A stretch of DNA of 6,264 nucleotides, from contig CAIWIS010000826.1 of the NCBI GenBank assembly GCA_903912795.1, positions 1 through 6,264 of the forward strand. Direction: 5' to 3'. Position 1 is the first letter of the stretch. Every line of letters begins with the position of its first letter. The position numbers were made by a program, and so were the translations under genes. This stretch comes from an uncultured Bacteroidales bacterium (lineage in GTDB: Bacteria > Bacteroidota > Bacteroidia > Bacteroidales > Paludibacteraceae). Positions 1 to 6,264 of the stretch are shown here, piece by piece. The notes under the pieces are model-generated. The model did no database searches. It had not been told where the DNA came from and was given only the letters and a program-made list of their open reading frames with translations.

Positions 1-44
1 GAATTATAAAAGCAGAAGATATTAAACCCTTTCAGCGTTCATAA
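1..44 (+). CDS. possible C-terminal tail of an upstream gene (partial)
   Basis: The frame starting at base 3 is open from the window edge to a TAA at 42-44 and would encode IIKAEDIKPFQRS as the last 13 residues of a protein that begins outside the window. The tail is charged and reads like a normal soluble C-terminus, and the other two plus-strand frames stop earlier. It is too short to assign to a family or to show that it is translated. If real, the gene would be convergent with gap, with the inverted-repeat element and terminator between them. Confidence 0.3.
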   Translation, partial: IIKAEDIKPFQRS

Positions 45-61
45 ATAAAAAACTTTTACAT

Positions 62-223
62 GAGGGTGTCTCAAAAGAATTTTTTTGAACGCAAATTACG
101 CAAATTTTCACAAATTAAAAAATTATTGAATTCTATATTATATTAAAAATCAACCATATATGATTTGTGAAAATTTGCGTTGATTTGCGTAATTTGCGTT
201 CTTCTTACTTTTGATACAACCTC
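62..223. repeat. MITE-like inverted-repeat element, about 162 bp, non-coding
   Basis: The ends are imperfect terminal inverted repeats: GAGGGTGTCTCAAAAG at 62-77 and the reverse complement of GAGGTTGTATCAAAAG at 208-223, matching at 14 of 16 positions. Inside lies a second, longer inverted repeat. Bases 87-115 are fully complementary to 163-180 plus 191-201 (29 pairs), interrupted only by a 10-base unit at 181-190. The arms are built of ACGCAAATT/AATTTGCGT units, two on the left and three on the right. The centre (116-162) is AT-rich, and no reading frame spans the element. Small size, terminal repeats and lack of coding capacity fit a miniature transposable element mobilised in trans by a transposase elsewhere, or a REP/BIME-like intergenic repeat. 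The outer repeat resembles ends I associate with IS1182-type elements, but that is recollection, not a match I could test. No clear target-site duplication is visible. Confidence 0.6.
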
Positions 224-235
224 TTAATCAAATTA

Positions 236-250
236 AAGCCCTTCGGGCTT
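236..250. other. small GC-rich hairpin
   Basis: AAGCCC at 236-241 pairs with GGGCTT at 245-250 around a TTC loop. It stands out in very AT-rich DNA. No T-tract follows on either strand, so it is unlikely to be an efficient terminator alone. It could add to the structure of transcripts entering the convergent region or be a remnant of a repeat. Confidence 0.35.
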
Positions 251-277
251 AACTTAACGACATTGACTTAAATGTAT

Positions 278-313
278 AAAAAAACCCTTGCGAATCAATT
301 CACAAGGGTTTTT
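278..313 (-). terminator. rho-independent terminator of gap, possibly bidirectional
   Basis: AAAAACCCTTG at 280-290 is perfectly complementary to CAAGGGTTTTT at 303-313 (11 pairs). The 12-base loop can pair further (GAA 292-294 with TTC 299-301). On the minus strand the stem runs into seven U residues (complement of 278-284), and it begins about 20 bases after the gap stop codon, the classic arrangement. On the plus strand the right arm itself ends in five T, so weaker termination of transcripts from the left is possible. Confidence 0.82.
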
Positions 314-332
314 AAAAAATATGGGATTGTAA

Positions 333-1334
333 TTATTTTACTGATTCCATGTGTGCAATTAAGTCTAACACTTTGTTAGAATAACCCCACTCATTATCGT
401 ACCAGCTAACTACTTTTACGAAGTTTCCGTTCAAAGCAATACCAGCACCAGCATCAAATACCGAAGTACGTGATTCGTGGATAAAGTCAGAGGAAACAAC
501 TGAATCTTCAGTATATCCAAGTACACCAGCCATAGTAGTTTCAGAAGCTAATTTCATAGCTGCTTTGATTTCGTCGTAAGAAGCTGATTTTTCCAAACGT
601 ACTGTTAAGTCAACAACTGAAACGTCAGCAGTTGGTACGCGGAAAGCCATACCAGTTAATTTGCCATTCAATGCAGGAATTACTTTACCTACCGCTTTAG
701 CAGCTCCTGTAGATGAAGGAATAATGTTTCCTAAAATTGAACGACCACCACGCCAATCTTTAGCAGATGGAGCATCAACTGTTTTTTGAGTATTTGTAGC
801 AGCATGTACAGTTGTCATCAAACCTTCAACGATACCGAAGTTATCGTTCAATACTTTAGCCATAGGAGCTAAACAGTTTGTAGTACATGAAGCGTTTGAT
901 ACGATATCCATATCAGAAGTGTATGAATCTAAGTTCACACCACAAACGAACATAGGAGCATCGTTAGAAGGAGCAGAGATAACCACTTTTTTTGCACCAC
1001 CAGCAAGGTGAGCTTTACATTTGTCGATTGTAGTGAAAACACCTGTTGATTCAACAACATAGTCAGCACCTGAAGCACCCCAACCAATTGCAGCTGGATC
1101 TTTTTCAGCGAAGAAAGCAACTTCTTTGCCGTTAACGAACAATTTACCACCTTTGTTTTCAGCAGTTCCTTTGAATTGTCCATGTACAGTATCGTACTGT
1201 AACATGTAAACCAAATAGTCAAGATCCAAAAATGGATCGTTTACTGCAACGATTTGAACATCGTTTCTTTCTTGAGCAGCACGGAAAACTAAACGTCCGA
1301 TACGGCCAAAACCATTGATACCTACTTTAATCAT
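333..1334 (-). CDS. gap: glyceraldehyde-3-phosphate dehydrogenase, NAD-dependent, type I
   Basis: This complete 333-residue cytosolic enzyme is of normal family length. It oxidises and phosphorylates glyceraldehyde 3-phosphate to 1,3-bisphosphoglycerate with NAD+, and works in reverse in gluconeogenesis. The N-terminal Rossmann motif INGFGRIGR is at residues 6-14. Asp33 in VNDPF is the acidic residue that binds the adenosine ribose and favours NAD over NADP. The catalytic signature SNASCTTNC spans 146-154, with nucleophile Cys150 and general base His177 in TTVHAATNTQKTVD. Pro189 in DAPSAKDWRGGR also fits the NAD-type enzyme. GMAFRVPTADVSVVDLT (228-244) carries the substrate-phosphate arginine Arg232, and the C-terminal WYDNEWGYSNKV (311-322) is intact. 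The ATG follows an A/T-rich leader without a Shine-Dalgarno sequence, as is usual in Bacteroidota. The gene appears monocistronic, with its own promoter element and terminator. Family assignment is essentially certain; whether the genome has a second gap gene cannot be seen. Confidence 0.98.
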   Translation of the reverse strand: MIKVGINGFGRIGRLVFRAAQERNDVQIVAVNDPFLDLDYLVYMLQYDTVHGQFKGTAENKGGKLFVNGKEVAFFAEKDPAAIGWGASGADYVVESTGVFTTIDKCKAHLAGGAKKVVISAPSNDAPMFVCGVNLDSYTSDMDIVSNASCTTNCLAPMAKVLNDNFGIVEGLMTTVHAATNTQKTVDAPSAKDWRGGRSILGNIIPSSTGAAKAVGKVIPALNGKLTGMAFRVPTADVSVVDLTVRLEKSASYDEIKAAMKLASETTMAGVLGYTEDSVVSSDFIHESRTSVFDAGAGIALNGNFVKVVSWYDNEWGYSNKVLDLIAHMESVK

Positions 1335-1404
1335 TTTATTTATTATTTAAAATTGAGTTGTCTTTTTAAATCGCCGCGAAATTACAAAAAAATAGGCAAA
1401 TCGA

Positions 1405-1436
1405 CAAATATATTTGTAATTATTTTTGCTAGTAAA
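1405..1436 (-). promoter_or_regulatory. predicted gap promoter, Bacteroidota type
   Basis: Read on the minus strand, TATATTTG (complement of 1405-1412) matches the Bacteroidota -7 consensus TAnnTTTG. A TTTA (complement of 1433-1436) lies 20 bases upstream as a weak -33 element. Transcription would start near 1398, giving a leader of roughly 60 bases before the ATG at 1334. The -7 sequence is half of a perfect 12-base palindrome, CAAATATATTTG at 1405-1416, so the same consensus also reads rightward at 1409-1416. This is a sequence prediction only. Confidence 0.5.
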
Positions 1437-1577
1437 TGATTTATTTGGACTCGATATTTTTTTTACTGTTAAATTGAATATTCATACATGTTTTGCTGTC
1501 GTACAGTGTTGAATGTTTTTTTTATATAGAATATTGAACTTTTTAGATTGTTGCGGTGAATACTCAAAATAATTATC

Positions 1578-1585
1578 TATATTTG
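1578..1585 (+). promoter_or_regulatory. predicted -7 element for the DUF898-M48 operon
   Basis: TATATTTG followed by C matches the Bacteroidota -7 consensus exactly. The nearest upstream TTG (1551-1553) is 24 bases away, a little long for a -33 element, so that half is weak. The predicted start of transcription is near 1592, about 33 bases before the ATG at 1625. This site argues against translation starting at the GTG at 1556, because that codon would lie upstream of the transcript. The rest of 1335-1577 is very AT-rich and shows no further gene. Confidence 0.5.
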
Positions 1586-1624
1586 CATAAATATAATAAA
1601 TTATTAACGATTAAATTTAATTTT

Positions 1625-2584
1625 ATGGAAATTCAACCTGCTGAAAAAAAGGATTTTACGCTTAGTTTTAATGGTCAAGGAAGTACATTCTTTGGAATTG
1701 TTATTGTAAATTGGTTACTTACTGCATTAACACTCGGTATTTATTATCCATGGGCTAAGGCCAAGCAACTTAAGTTTATGTATAGTTCCACTGTTTTCAA
1801 CAACGACCAATTTGTATTTCATGGCACAGGTAAGGAAATGTTTATTGGAATGCTCAAAACCTTGTTGATTGTATTTGTTTTCATGAGTGTTTTCTTAGGA
1901 TTAACCCTTATTGATCAGCAAATTATGGGTATGATTATACTCTATTTAATGATGTTTGCATTTTTGCCATTAGCCATTCATGGTTCGTATCGTTACCGTA
2001 TGTCACGTACTTCGTGGCGTGGTATTCGTTTTGGATACAGAGGTGAAAAGATGGAATTGTTTTGGAATTTCTTAAAATGGATATTTCTAACTATTATTAC
2101 TTTGGGAATTTACTCGGCTTGGTTGAGTGTAAAAATGCGTTCGTATGTGTACGGTAATATTAGAGCTGGAAATACGGAATTTAAATACGAAGCCTCTGGA
2201 TTAGAATTATTTATTATCATACTGAAAGGTTATTTCTTATCCATCATTACTCTTGGTATTTATATGTTTTGGTGGCAAAAAGAGCTTTTCGAATTTCAGA
2301 TTAACAACATGAGTTTGAATCAGGGTGATAAAAAAATAAGTTTTAAAAGTACAGCCACAGCTGGTGGTTTTTTTAAACTTGTAGTATTTAATATCCTAAC
2401 CTTGATTTTAACGCTTGGATTGGGTTTTGCATGGGTGGAAGTAAGAACTATGCGTTTTATATGCGATAATATCAAATTGAATGGTGATATTGATATGGAT
2501 AGAATTTCTCAAACCGAAGAAAATTATACCGACGCAGTAGGAGAGGAGATGGCTGATTTCTTTGATATTGACCTCGTACTTTAA
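1625..2584 (+). CDS. DUF898 (YjgN-like) polytopic inner-membrane protein
   Basis: The 319-residue protein has about six hydrophobic segments (near residues 22-41, 74-94, 98-118, 146-166, 196-216, 247-270), so it should sit in the inner membrane. Four copies of a motif ending a membrane segment are visible: TALTLGIYYPWAKAK (33-47), TIITLGIYSAWLSVK (156-170), SIITLGIYMFWWQKE (206-220) and LILTLGLGFAWVEVR (260-274). They are typically followed by an aromatic/basic stretch and an N..F.Y..G.E-type segment. SRTSWRGIRFGYRG (127-140) is the other recognisable DUF898 signature. The frame opens at a GTG at 1556, but I choose the ATG at 1625: the extra 23 residues look like translated AT-rich spacer, and the predicted promoter lies inside that extension. 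The C-terminus is acidic (EEMADFFDIDLVL). Its stop overlaps the start of the M48 peptidase gene (TAATG), implying coupled expression. The biochemical role of DUF898 proteins is not known to me; a partner or substrate-presenting role for the peptidase is inference. Confidence 0.88.
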   Translation: MEIQPAEKKDFTLSFNGQGSTFFGIVIVNWLLTALTLGIYYPWAKAKQLKFMYSSTVFNNDQFVFHGTGKEMFIGMLKTLLIVFVFMSVFLGLTLIDQQIMGMIILYLMMFAFLPLAIHGSYRYRMSRTSWRGIRFGYRGEKMELFWNFLKWIFLTIITLGIYSAWLSVKMRSYVYGNIRAGNTEFKYEASGLELFIIILKGYFLSIITLGIYMFWWQKELFEFQINNMSLNQGDKKISFKSTATAGGFFKLVVFNILTLILTLGLGFAWVEVRTMRFICDNIKLNGDIDMDRISQTEENYTDAVGEEMADFFDIDLVL

Positions 2585-3648
2585 TGCAAACAGCTGCTAC
2601 ATACTTTGATGGTGAAAGTTCAGTACCTCACCAAGTAGAGTTATTTTATGATGACGGGAACAACGATTTGTTGTTTCTGTCATCTGACTATAATAACAAA
2701 AGATGGCGTGTGGAGGATATTGAAATGCACAAACTTGACTTTTGTGTCGAAATATCGAACAAAGCTTATCCGCTCGAACTATTAAAAATTACAAATCCGG
2801 ATTTTATTGCCTTTTTTATTGCTAGTTTAAATCAAAATGGTCAGTTATCTATTTATCAAAAGCTGTTACATTTAGGATTAAAAGTTCATATTGCAATCGC
2901 ATTTTTACTAATTGCTATTATTGCTATTGGATATTTTTATATAGTGCCTTTTGTAGCTGAAAAATCGGTAACTTTTATACCTGTAGAATTCGATGATTAC
3001 TTGAGTAATGAGTTTTTGATCGATTATTTTGCTGATAATAAGGTGGATACACTTAAAACAGAATTGCTTACTGAATTTGGTTCAAAATTGGATTTTCGAA
3101 GCAGGCGACCCTACACTTTTGTAGTTGTAGAATCAGATATTATCAACGCTTTTGCGCTTCCTAATGCCAAAATAATTGTTTTTACAGGCCTACTCGATAA
3201 AATGCAGACTTATGAAGAGCTTGCGGCATTGTTGAGTCACGAGGCGGTGCATATCAACAACCGTCATTCCGTAAAAATGCTTGCTCGTAACTTGGCGGGT
3301 TATATTTTTATTTCAGCCATGTTTAGCGACGTAAATGGAATAATGACCATAATTGCAGAGAATGCCGAAAATCTGAATGCCTTATCGTATTCCCGAAAGT
3401 TCGAAAACGAAGCAGATAGTGAAGGTTTACAACTTATGCTCAATAACCATGTAAATGCTAGAGGAATGCTAAATTTATTTCAACGCATTAAATCCGACGA
3501 AAAAGCACTTCCTTCATTCCTTAGCACTCATCCCGTTACCGACGAACGAATTGCCCAAATTTCGAAGCAAATTAATAAATCGAAATTAAAATCAAAGCAA
3601 AACCAAGAATTGAAACAGATTTTTTATAGACTGAAAGGTTTGGATTAA
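2584..3648 (+). CDS. membrane-anchored M48 family zinc metallopeptidase
   Basis: The 354-residue protein has a soluble N-terminal domain (about 1-95), one transmembrane helix (about 102-122), and a peptidase domain after it. The catalytic HEAVH is at 219-223: His219 and His223 bind zinc and Glu220 activates water. FENEAD at 273-278 gives the EXXXD motif, with Glu274 the expected third zinc ligand. STHPVTDERI (314-323) matches the conserved S/T-HP motif of the BepA/Oma1-like branch, where the His (here 316) can also contact the metal site. NAFALPNAKIIVFTGLL (188-204) is the usual substrate-edge strand before the helix. All key residues are present, so it should be active. The N-terminal part (YFDGESSVPHQVEL onward) resembles the small domain that precedes M48 in many proteins, which I recall as DUF7092. 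There is no signal peptide; with one helix the catalytic part could face the periplasm, but topology is not certain. Translation starts at the ATG overlapping the upstream stop. Confidence 0.93.
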   Translation: MQTAATYFDGESSVPHQVELFYDDGNNDLLFLSSDYNNKRWRVEDIEMHKLDFCVEISNKAYPLELLKITNPDFIAFFIASLNQNGQLSIYQKLLHLGLKVHIAIAFLLIAIIAIGYFYIVPFVAEKSVTFIPVEFDDYLSNEFLIDYFADNKVDTLKTELLTEFGSKLDFRSRRPYTFVVVESDIINAFALPNAKIIVFTGLLDKMQTYEELAALLSHEAVHINNRHSVKMLARNLAGYIFISAMFSDVNGIMTIIAENAENLNALSYSRKFENEADSEGLQLMLNNHVNARGMLNLFQRIKSDEKALPSFLSTHPVTDERIAQISKQINKSKLKSKQNQELKQIFYRLKGLD

Positions 3649-3933
3649 ATGTAATCTCGATTTTTCGCCTAAAAAAAATCTTTTCAGATTTATGTAATAA
3701 ATATGTCATAATTATATTGTATAACATTTTTATGCAGTATGAGTTGAGTTGTTTATAAATTCAATGTATTTATGTAACAAATATTTCAATTTTGATATGA
3801 ATTACATTTATTACTGTCAAACTGAAACTGTATGTTGATAACAAAACAATTTATATGATTTTTGAATTTTTATTTTGCACAAGTTGTTGATAAATATTCA
3901 TTCTAATGTAATGTAATTTAACAAAAGTTATCC
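3649..3933. other. AT-rich intergenic spacer with no gene seen
   Basis: Between the M48 stop and the receptor promoter I find no convincing reading frame, RNA gene or strong terminator. The content is almost entirely A/T. It contains a spaced direct repeat (listed separately) and two copies of GTTGATAA (3834-3841 and 3886-3893). A weak six-pair hairpin after the M48 stop (3676-3681 with 3686-3691, AAATCT/AGATTT) could slow polymerase but lacks GC pairs. Long AT-rich upstream regions can serve as regulator-binding or UP-type sequence for outer-membrane protein genes; that is inference. Confidence 0.5.
3689..3788. repeat. spaced direct repeat, two 20-base copies 80 bases apart
   Basis: The copies are at 3689-3708 and 3769-3788 and follow TTTATGTAAYAAATATKTCA, matching at 18 of 20 positions. 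They lie roughly 145-245 bases upstream of the predicted receptor promoter. A related inverted piece, ATTTATTAC at 3806-3814, is complementary to part of the first copy (3694-3702). They could be paired regulator-binding sites, or chance in AT-rich sequence. Confidence 0.4.
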
Positions 3934-3941
3934 TATATTTG
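3934..3941 (+). promoter_or_regulatory. predicted -7 element of the TonB receptor gene
   Basis: TATATTTG, followed by CGCCG, matches the Bacteroidota -7 consensus TAnnTTTG and is one of the few places where GC bases interrupt the AT-rich spacer. No good TTTG -33 element is found at the usual spacing. Transcription would start near 3948, leaving an A/T-rich leader of about 85 bases before the start codon, with no Shine-Dalgarno sequence. Confidence 0.5.
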
Positions 3942-4032
3942 CGCCGAAATTTGTAACAGATATTAATTTAATAGGTGTCTGTAAGAATAATGAATTAAAT
4001 ATCAGAATATTAATTTTACAAAAAAAGATTTT

Positions 4033-6264
4033 ATGATGAAACGATTATTTTATTTCGCAATTGCATTGTTTGTTGCTGTGAGTGCAACACTGAATGCTCA
4101 GGTTACGACATCCGGAATTACAGGAAAGGTTAATTCTGGTGGTGAGCCGATTATAGGCGCAACCATAATGGCAACTCACACTTCATCGGGAACGGTATAT
4201 GGAGCGGTTTCTAATGCAGATGGTCGCTTTAATATTGTTGGTATGCGTGTTGGAGGCCCTTATGAAATTAAAATTTCATATATTGGATATGCAGATGTGA
4301 AAATATCAAATGTAAATCTCCAACTTGGCGAAATTTATCCTGTAAATGTAAACTTAAAAGATGATGCTAAAGAGTTGCAGGATCTGGTAGTTTCAGCACA
4401 AAGAACCAAATTTACAAGTGAAAAGACAGGTGCGGCAACAAATATCACAAGCACCCAGATTCTAAGTTTACCATCAGTAAGCCGTAGTATTTTAGACGTT
4501 ACACGCCTTTCTCCTTATGGAGGCAACGGGATGAGCTTTGGTGGCACTGATGGCCGTACTGCAAATTTTACTGTGGATGGTGCCAATTTTAACAACAACT
4601 TCGGTTTGAGTTCTTCTCTTCCCGGTGGAGGTAGCCCAATTTCTATTGAAGCTATCGAAGAATTACAAGTTGTAATTACTCCGTATGATGTTCGTCAAAC
4701 TAACTTTATTGGTGGTGGTGTAAATGCGATTACAAAATCGGGTACAAATGCTTTTAAAGGTACTGCTTATGTTTATCATAGAAACGAAAACTTACGCGGC
4801 GATGCTGTTAATGGTAAACAAATTACAGGTGCACGTGAGATTGACCGAAATACAACCTATGGTTTTAGTTTTGGTGGTCCAATTATCAAAAACAAGTTAT
4901 TTTTCTTTGTAAACGGCGAAATAGCTAAAACACCAACAATAGCAAATCGCTGGAAAGCTTCAACAAACGGAGTAGCTGATGCAAACAATTATATTTCACG
5001 CACAAAAGTAAGCGATCTGCAGACCGTTTCTGATTTTGTGAAAAATAAATACGGCTACGAAACAGGATCTTTTACAGATTTCCCAGCAGATGAAGGAAAC
5101 AACAAACTTCTTGCACGCTTAGACTGGAATATTTCAAACAATCACCGTTTGGCTTTACGTTATAATTACACAAAAAACCGTTATTGGTCAGCTCCTAATG
5201 CAACTTCAATGGACGGAGGTACACGTATGTCTGAGGCCCGTATGTCACAAGCATCCATGTCTTTTGCTAATTCGATGTATTCCATGGATAACATTGTTCA
5301 TTCATTCTCTGTAGACTTAAACAGTCGTCTGTCTGATAACTTATCTAACCAATTTTTGGCAACATTCTCAAAACTTGACGATATACGTGGAACGAATTCA
5401 GAACCATTCCCTTTTATTGATATTTTGAAAGATGGTCAAGCCTATATGTCATTAGGATATGAACTTTTTACGTGGAATAATGGTGTACACAACGATGCTT
5501 TAAATATTAAAGATGAATTGACTTATTATTTAGGTAACCATAAAATTGTAGGTGGAATAGCTTATGAATATAAAATGGCAGATAATGCTTATATGCGTAA
5601 TGGTACAGGGTATTATCGCTACTCAAGTCTCGATGACTTTTTGAACGAAGCAACACCTGAAGTTGTAAATTTAACTTATGGTTACGATGGTGAGGCCAAT
5701 CCTGCAGCTCGCGTAAGAACAAACAAAATTGGAATTTACGGACAAGATGATTGGAGTGTAACTGATAATTTCAAACTTTCGTATGGTCTTCGTATTGATG
5801 GACTTATCTTCAATAATGATGATTTGATAACAAATAATGCTATCCTTGCACTGGATTATTCCGGTCGTAAAATTGATACCGGAAAATGGCCTACGACAAA
5901 TATTATATTGTCTCCTCGTGTAGGTTTTGTTTGGGATACGTTTGGCGATAAAAGTATGAAAGTTCGCGGAGGTATGGGTCTTTTCTCTGGTAATTTACCG
6001 CTAGTATTCTTTACTAATATGCCTACAAATGGTGGAATGGTACAGTATCAGGCACAGATTAATGGTAAAACTAAAGTTTTTAATGGATATACCGGTACAT
6101 TTACTACTACAAGCGGAAGTAATTATATTGATATGACACAGTTTAACGGTGGCCTTGTAAAAGATGCAAATGGAAAAGTTAATACTGCTGCACTTTATAA
6201 TAAGTTAATATCTTTGGGATATCCTTCTACAATTTCACCCGAAGCCGGAACGGTTCCTTCTGCA
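4033..6264 (+). CDS. Oar-like TonB-dependent outer-membrane receptor (N-terminal 744 residues, cut by window end)
   Basis: The frame is open from the ATG at 4033 to the window edge, giving 744 residues without a stop; Oar-like receptors are usually around 1000 residues or more, so the last part of the barrel is missing. A second in-frame ATG follows at once (4036). A signal peptide spans 1-22 (MMKRLFYFAIALFVAVSATLNA, cleavage before QVTTSG). Residues 27-110 form a carboxypeptidase-regulatory-like beta domain (GITGKV, IIGATI, NADGRFNI, YEIKISYIGY). The plug domain follows from about 115 to 235 and includes LQDLVVSAQR, FTVDGANFNNNFG (179-191) and GGGVNAITKSGTN (227-239). Barrel strands follow, with Oar-type signatures YGFSFGGPIIKNKLFFF (276-292), IGIYGQDDWSV (566-576) and LSPRVGFVWD (626-635). 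It should sit in the outer membrane and take up or move a ligand using TonB-ExbBD energy; the ligand cannot be told from sequence. No SusD-like partner is seen before the window ends. Confidence 0.95.
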   Translation, partial: MMKRLFYFAIALFVAVSATLNAQVTTSGITGKVNSGGEPIIGATIMATHTSSGTVYGAVSNADGRFNIVGMRVGGPYEIKISYIGYADVKISNVNLQLGEIYPVNVNLKDDAKELQDLVVSAQRTKFTSEKTGAATNITSTQILSLPSVSRSILDVTRLSPYGGNGMSFGGTDGRTANFTVDGANFNNNFGLSSSLPGGGSPISIEAIEELQVVITPYDVRQTNFIGGGVNAITKSGTNAFKGTAYVYHRNENLRGDAVNGKQITGAREIDRNTTYGFSFGGPIIKNKLFFFVNGEIAKTPTIANRWKASTNGVADANNYISRTKVSDLQTVSDFVKNKYGYETGSFTDFPADEGNNKLLARLDWNISNNHRLALRYNYTKNRYWSAPNATSMDGGTRMSEARMSQASMSFANSMYSMDNIVHSFSVDLNSRLSDNLSNQFLATFSKLDDIRGTNSEPFPFIDILKDGQAYMSLGYELFTWNNGVHNDALNIKDELTYYLGNHKIVGGIAYEYKMADNAYMRNGTGYYRYSSLDDFLNEATPEVVNLTYGYDGEANPAARVRTNKIGIYGQDDWSVTDNFKLSYGLRIDGLIFNNDDLITNNAILALDYSGRKIDTGKWPTTNIILSPRVGFVWDTFGDKSMKVRGGMGLFSGNLPLVFFTNMPTNGGMVQYQAQINGKTKVFNGYTGTFTTTSGSNYIDMTQFNGGLVKDANGKVNTAALYNKLISLGYPSTISPEAGTVPSA

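Noticed and set aside
935..1222. Minus-strand reading frame of 95 codons inside gap
   Set aside because: It overlaps the fully conserved gap coding sequence in another frame, and its translation is a low-complexity L/K/T-rich string with no domain features.
3676..3691. Possible terminator after the M48 gene (AAATCT/AGATTT hairpin)
   Set aside because: The stem has only six mostly A-T pairs and is followed by no T-tract; it is too weak to call. The operon's real terminator is not evident.
3959..4003. Possible structured leader before the receptor (GATATT pairs with AATATC, extended by AATT pairs)
   Set aside because: The pairing is almost all A-T with a bulge and a 24-base loop, as expected by chance in this AT-rich DNA; no riboswitch-like core is recognised.
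4724..4912. Plus-strand 62-codon frame inside the receptor gene
   Set aside because: It is an out-of-frame shadow of the receptor, whose own frame shows clear plug and barrel motifs across these bases.
5507..5722. Minus-strand 71-codon frame opposite the receptor gene
   Set aside because: It is antisense to a well-supported coding region, with His- and Leu-rich composition typical of a shadow frame and no promoter.
4033..6264. Reading the receptor as a SusC protein of a polysaccharide utilisation locus
   Set aside because: The sequence signatures (GGGVNAITKSGTN, FGGPIIKNKLFFF, SPRVGFVWD) fit Oar-like receptors better, and no SusD gene or glycoside hydrolase is visible in the window.

Overview
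The window is AT-rich DNA that looks like a Bacteroidota chromosome, most likely a member of the Bacteroidales or a close relative; the species cannot be named from sequence alone. Three things point this way. There are three TAnnTTTG-type promoter elements (each TATATTTG) ahead of genes. The start codons have A/T-rich leaders and no Shine-Dalgarno sequence. The right end holds a large Oar-like TonB-dependent receptor with an N-terminal carboxypeptidase-regulatory-like domain, a hallmark of this phylum.

Layout, left to right. Bases 1-332 contain a possible last 13 codons of an upstream gene, a compact inverted-repeat element of about 162 bp that resembles a MITE (62-223), a small GC hairpin, and a strong intrinsic terminator. 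Bases 333-1334 (minus strand) encode a complete NAD-type glyceraldehyde-3-phosphate dehydrogenase. A divergent intergenic region follows, with one promoter element firing left into gap and another firing right.

Bases 1625-3648 (plus strand) are a two-gene operon joined by a TAATG stop/start overlap. The first gene encodes a polytopic DUF898 (YjgN-like) inner-membrane protein with four copies of a TLGIY..W-type motif. The second encodes a membrane-anchored M48 zinc metallopeptidase with HEAVH, ENEAD and THP active-site motifs. Tight coupling suggests that they work together at the inner membrane, perhaps in envelope protein quality control, but the substrate is unknown.

Bases 3649-4032 are a long AT-rich spacer with an 18/20 direct repeat and a promoter element. 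From 4033 to the window end runs the N-terminal 744 residues of the Oar-like receptor, which is cut off by the window edge.

I see no phage, CRISPR, tRNA or rRNA genes and no obvious new defence system. The best candidates for follow-up are the DUF898-M48 membrane module and the MITE-like element.
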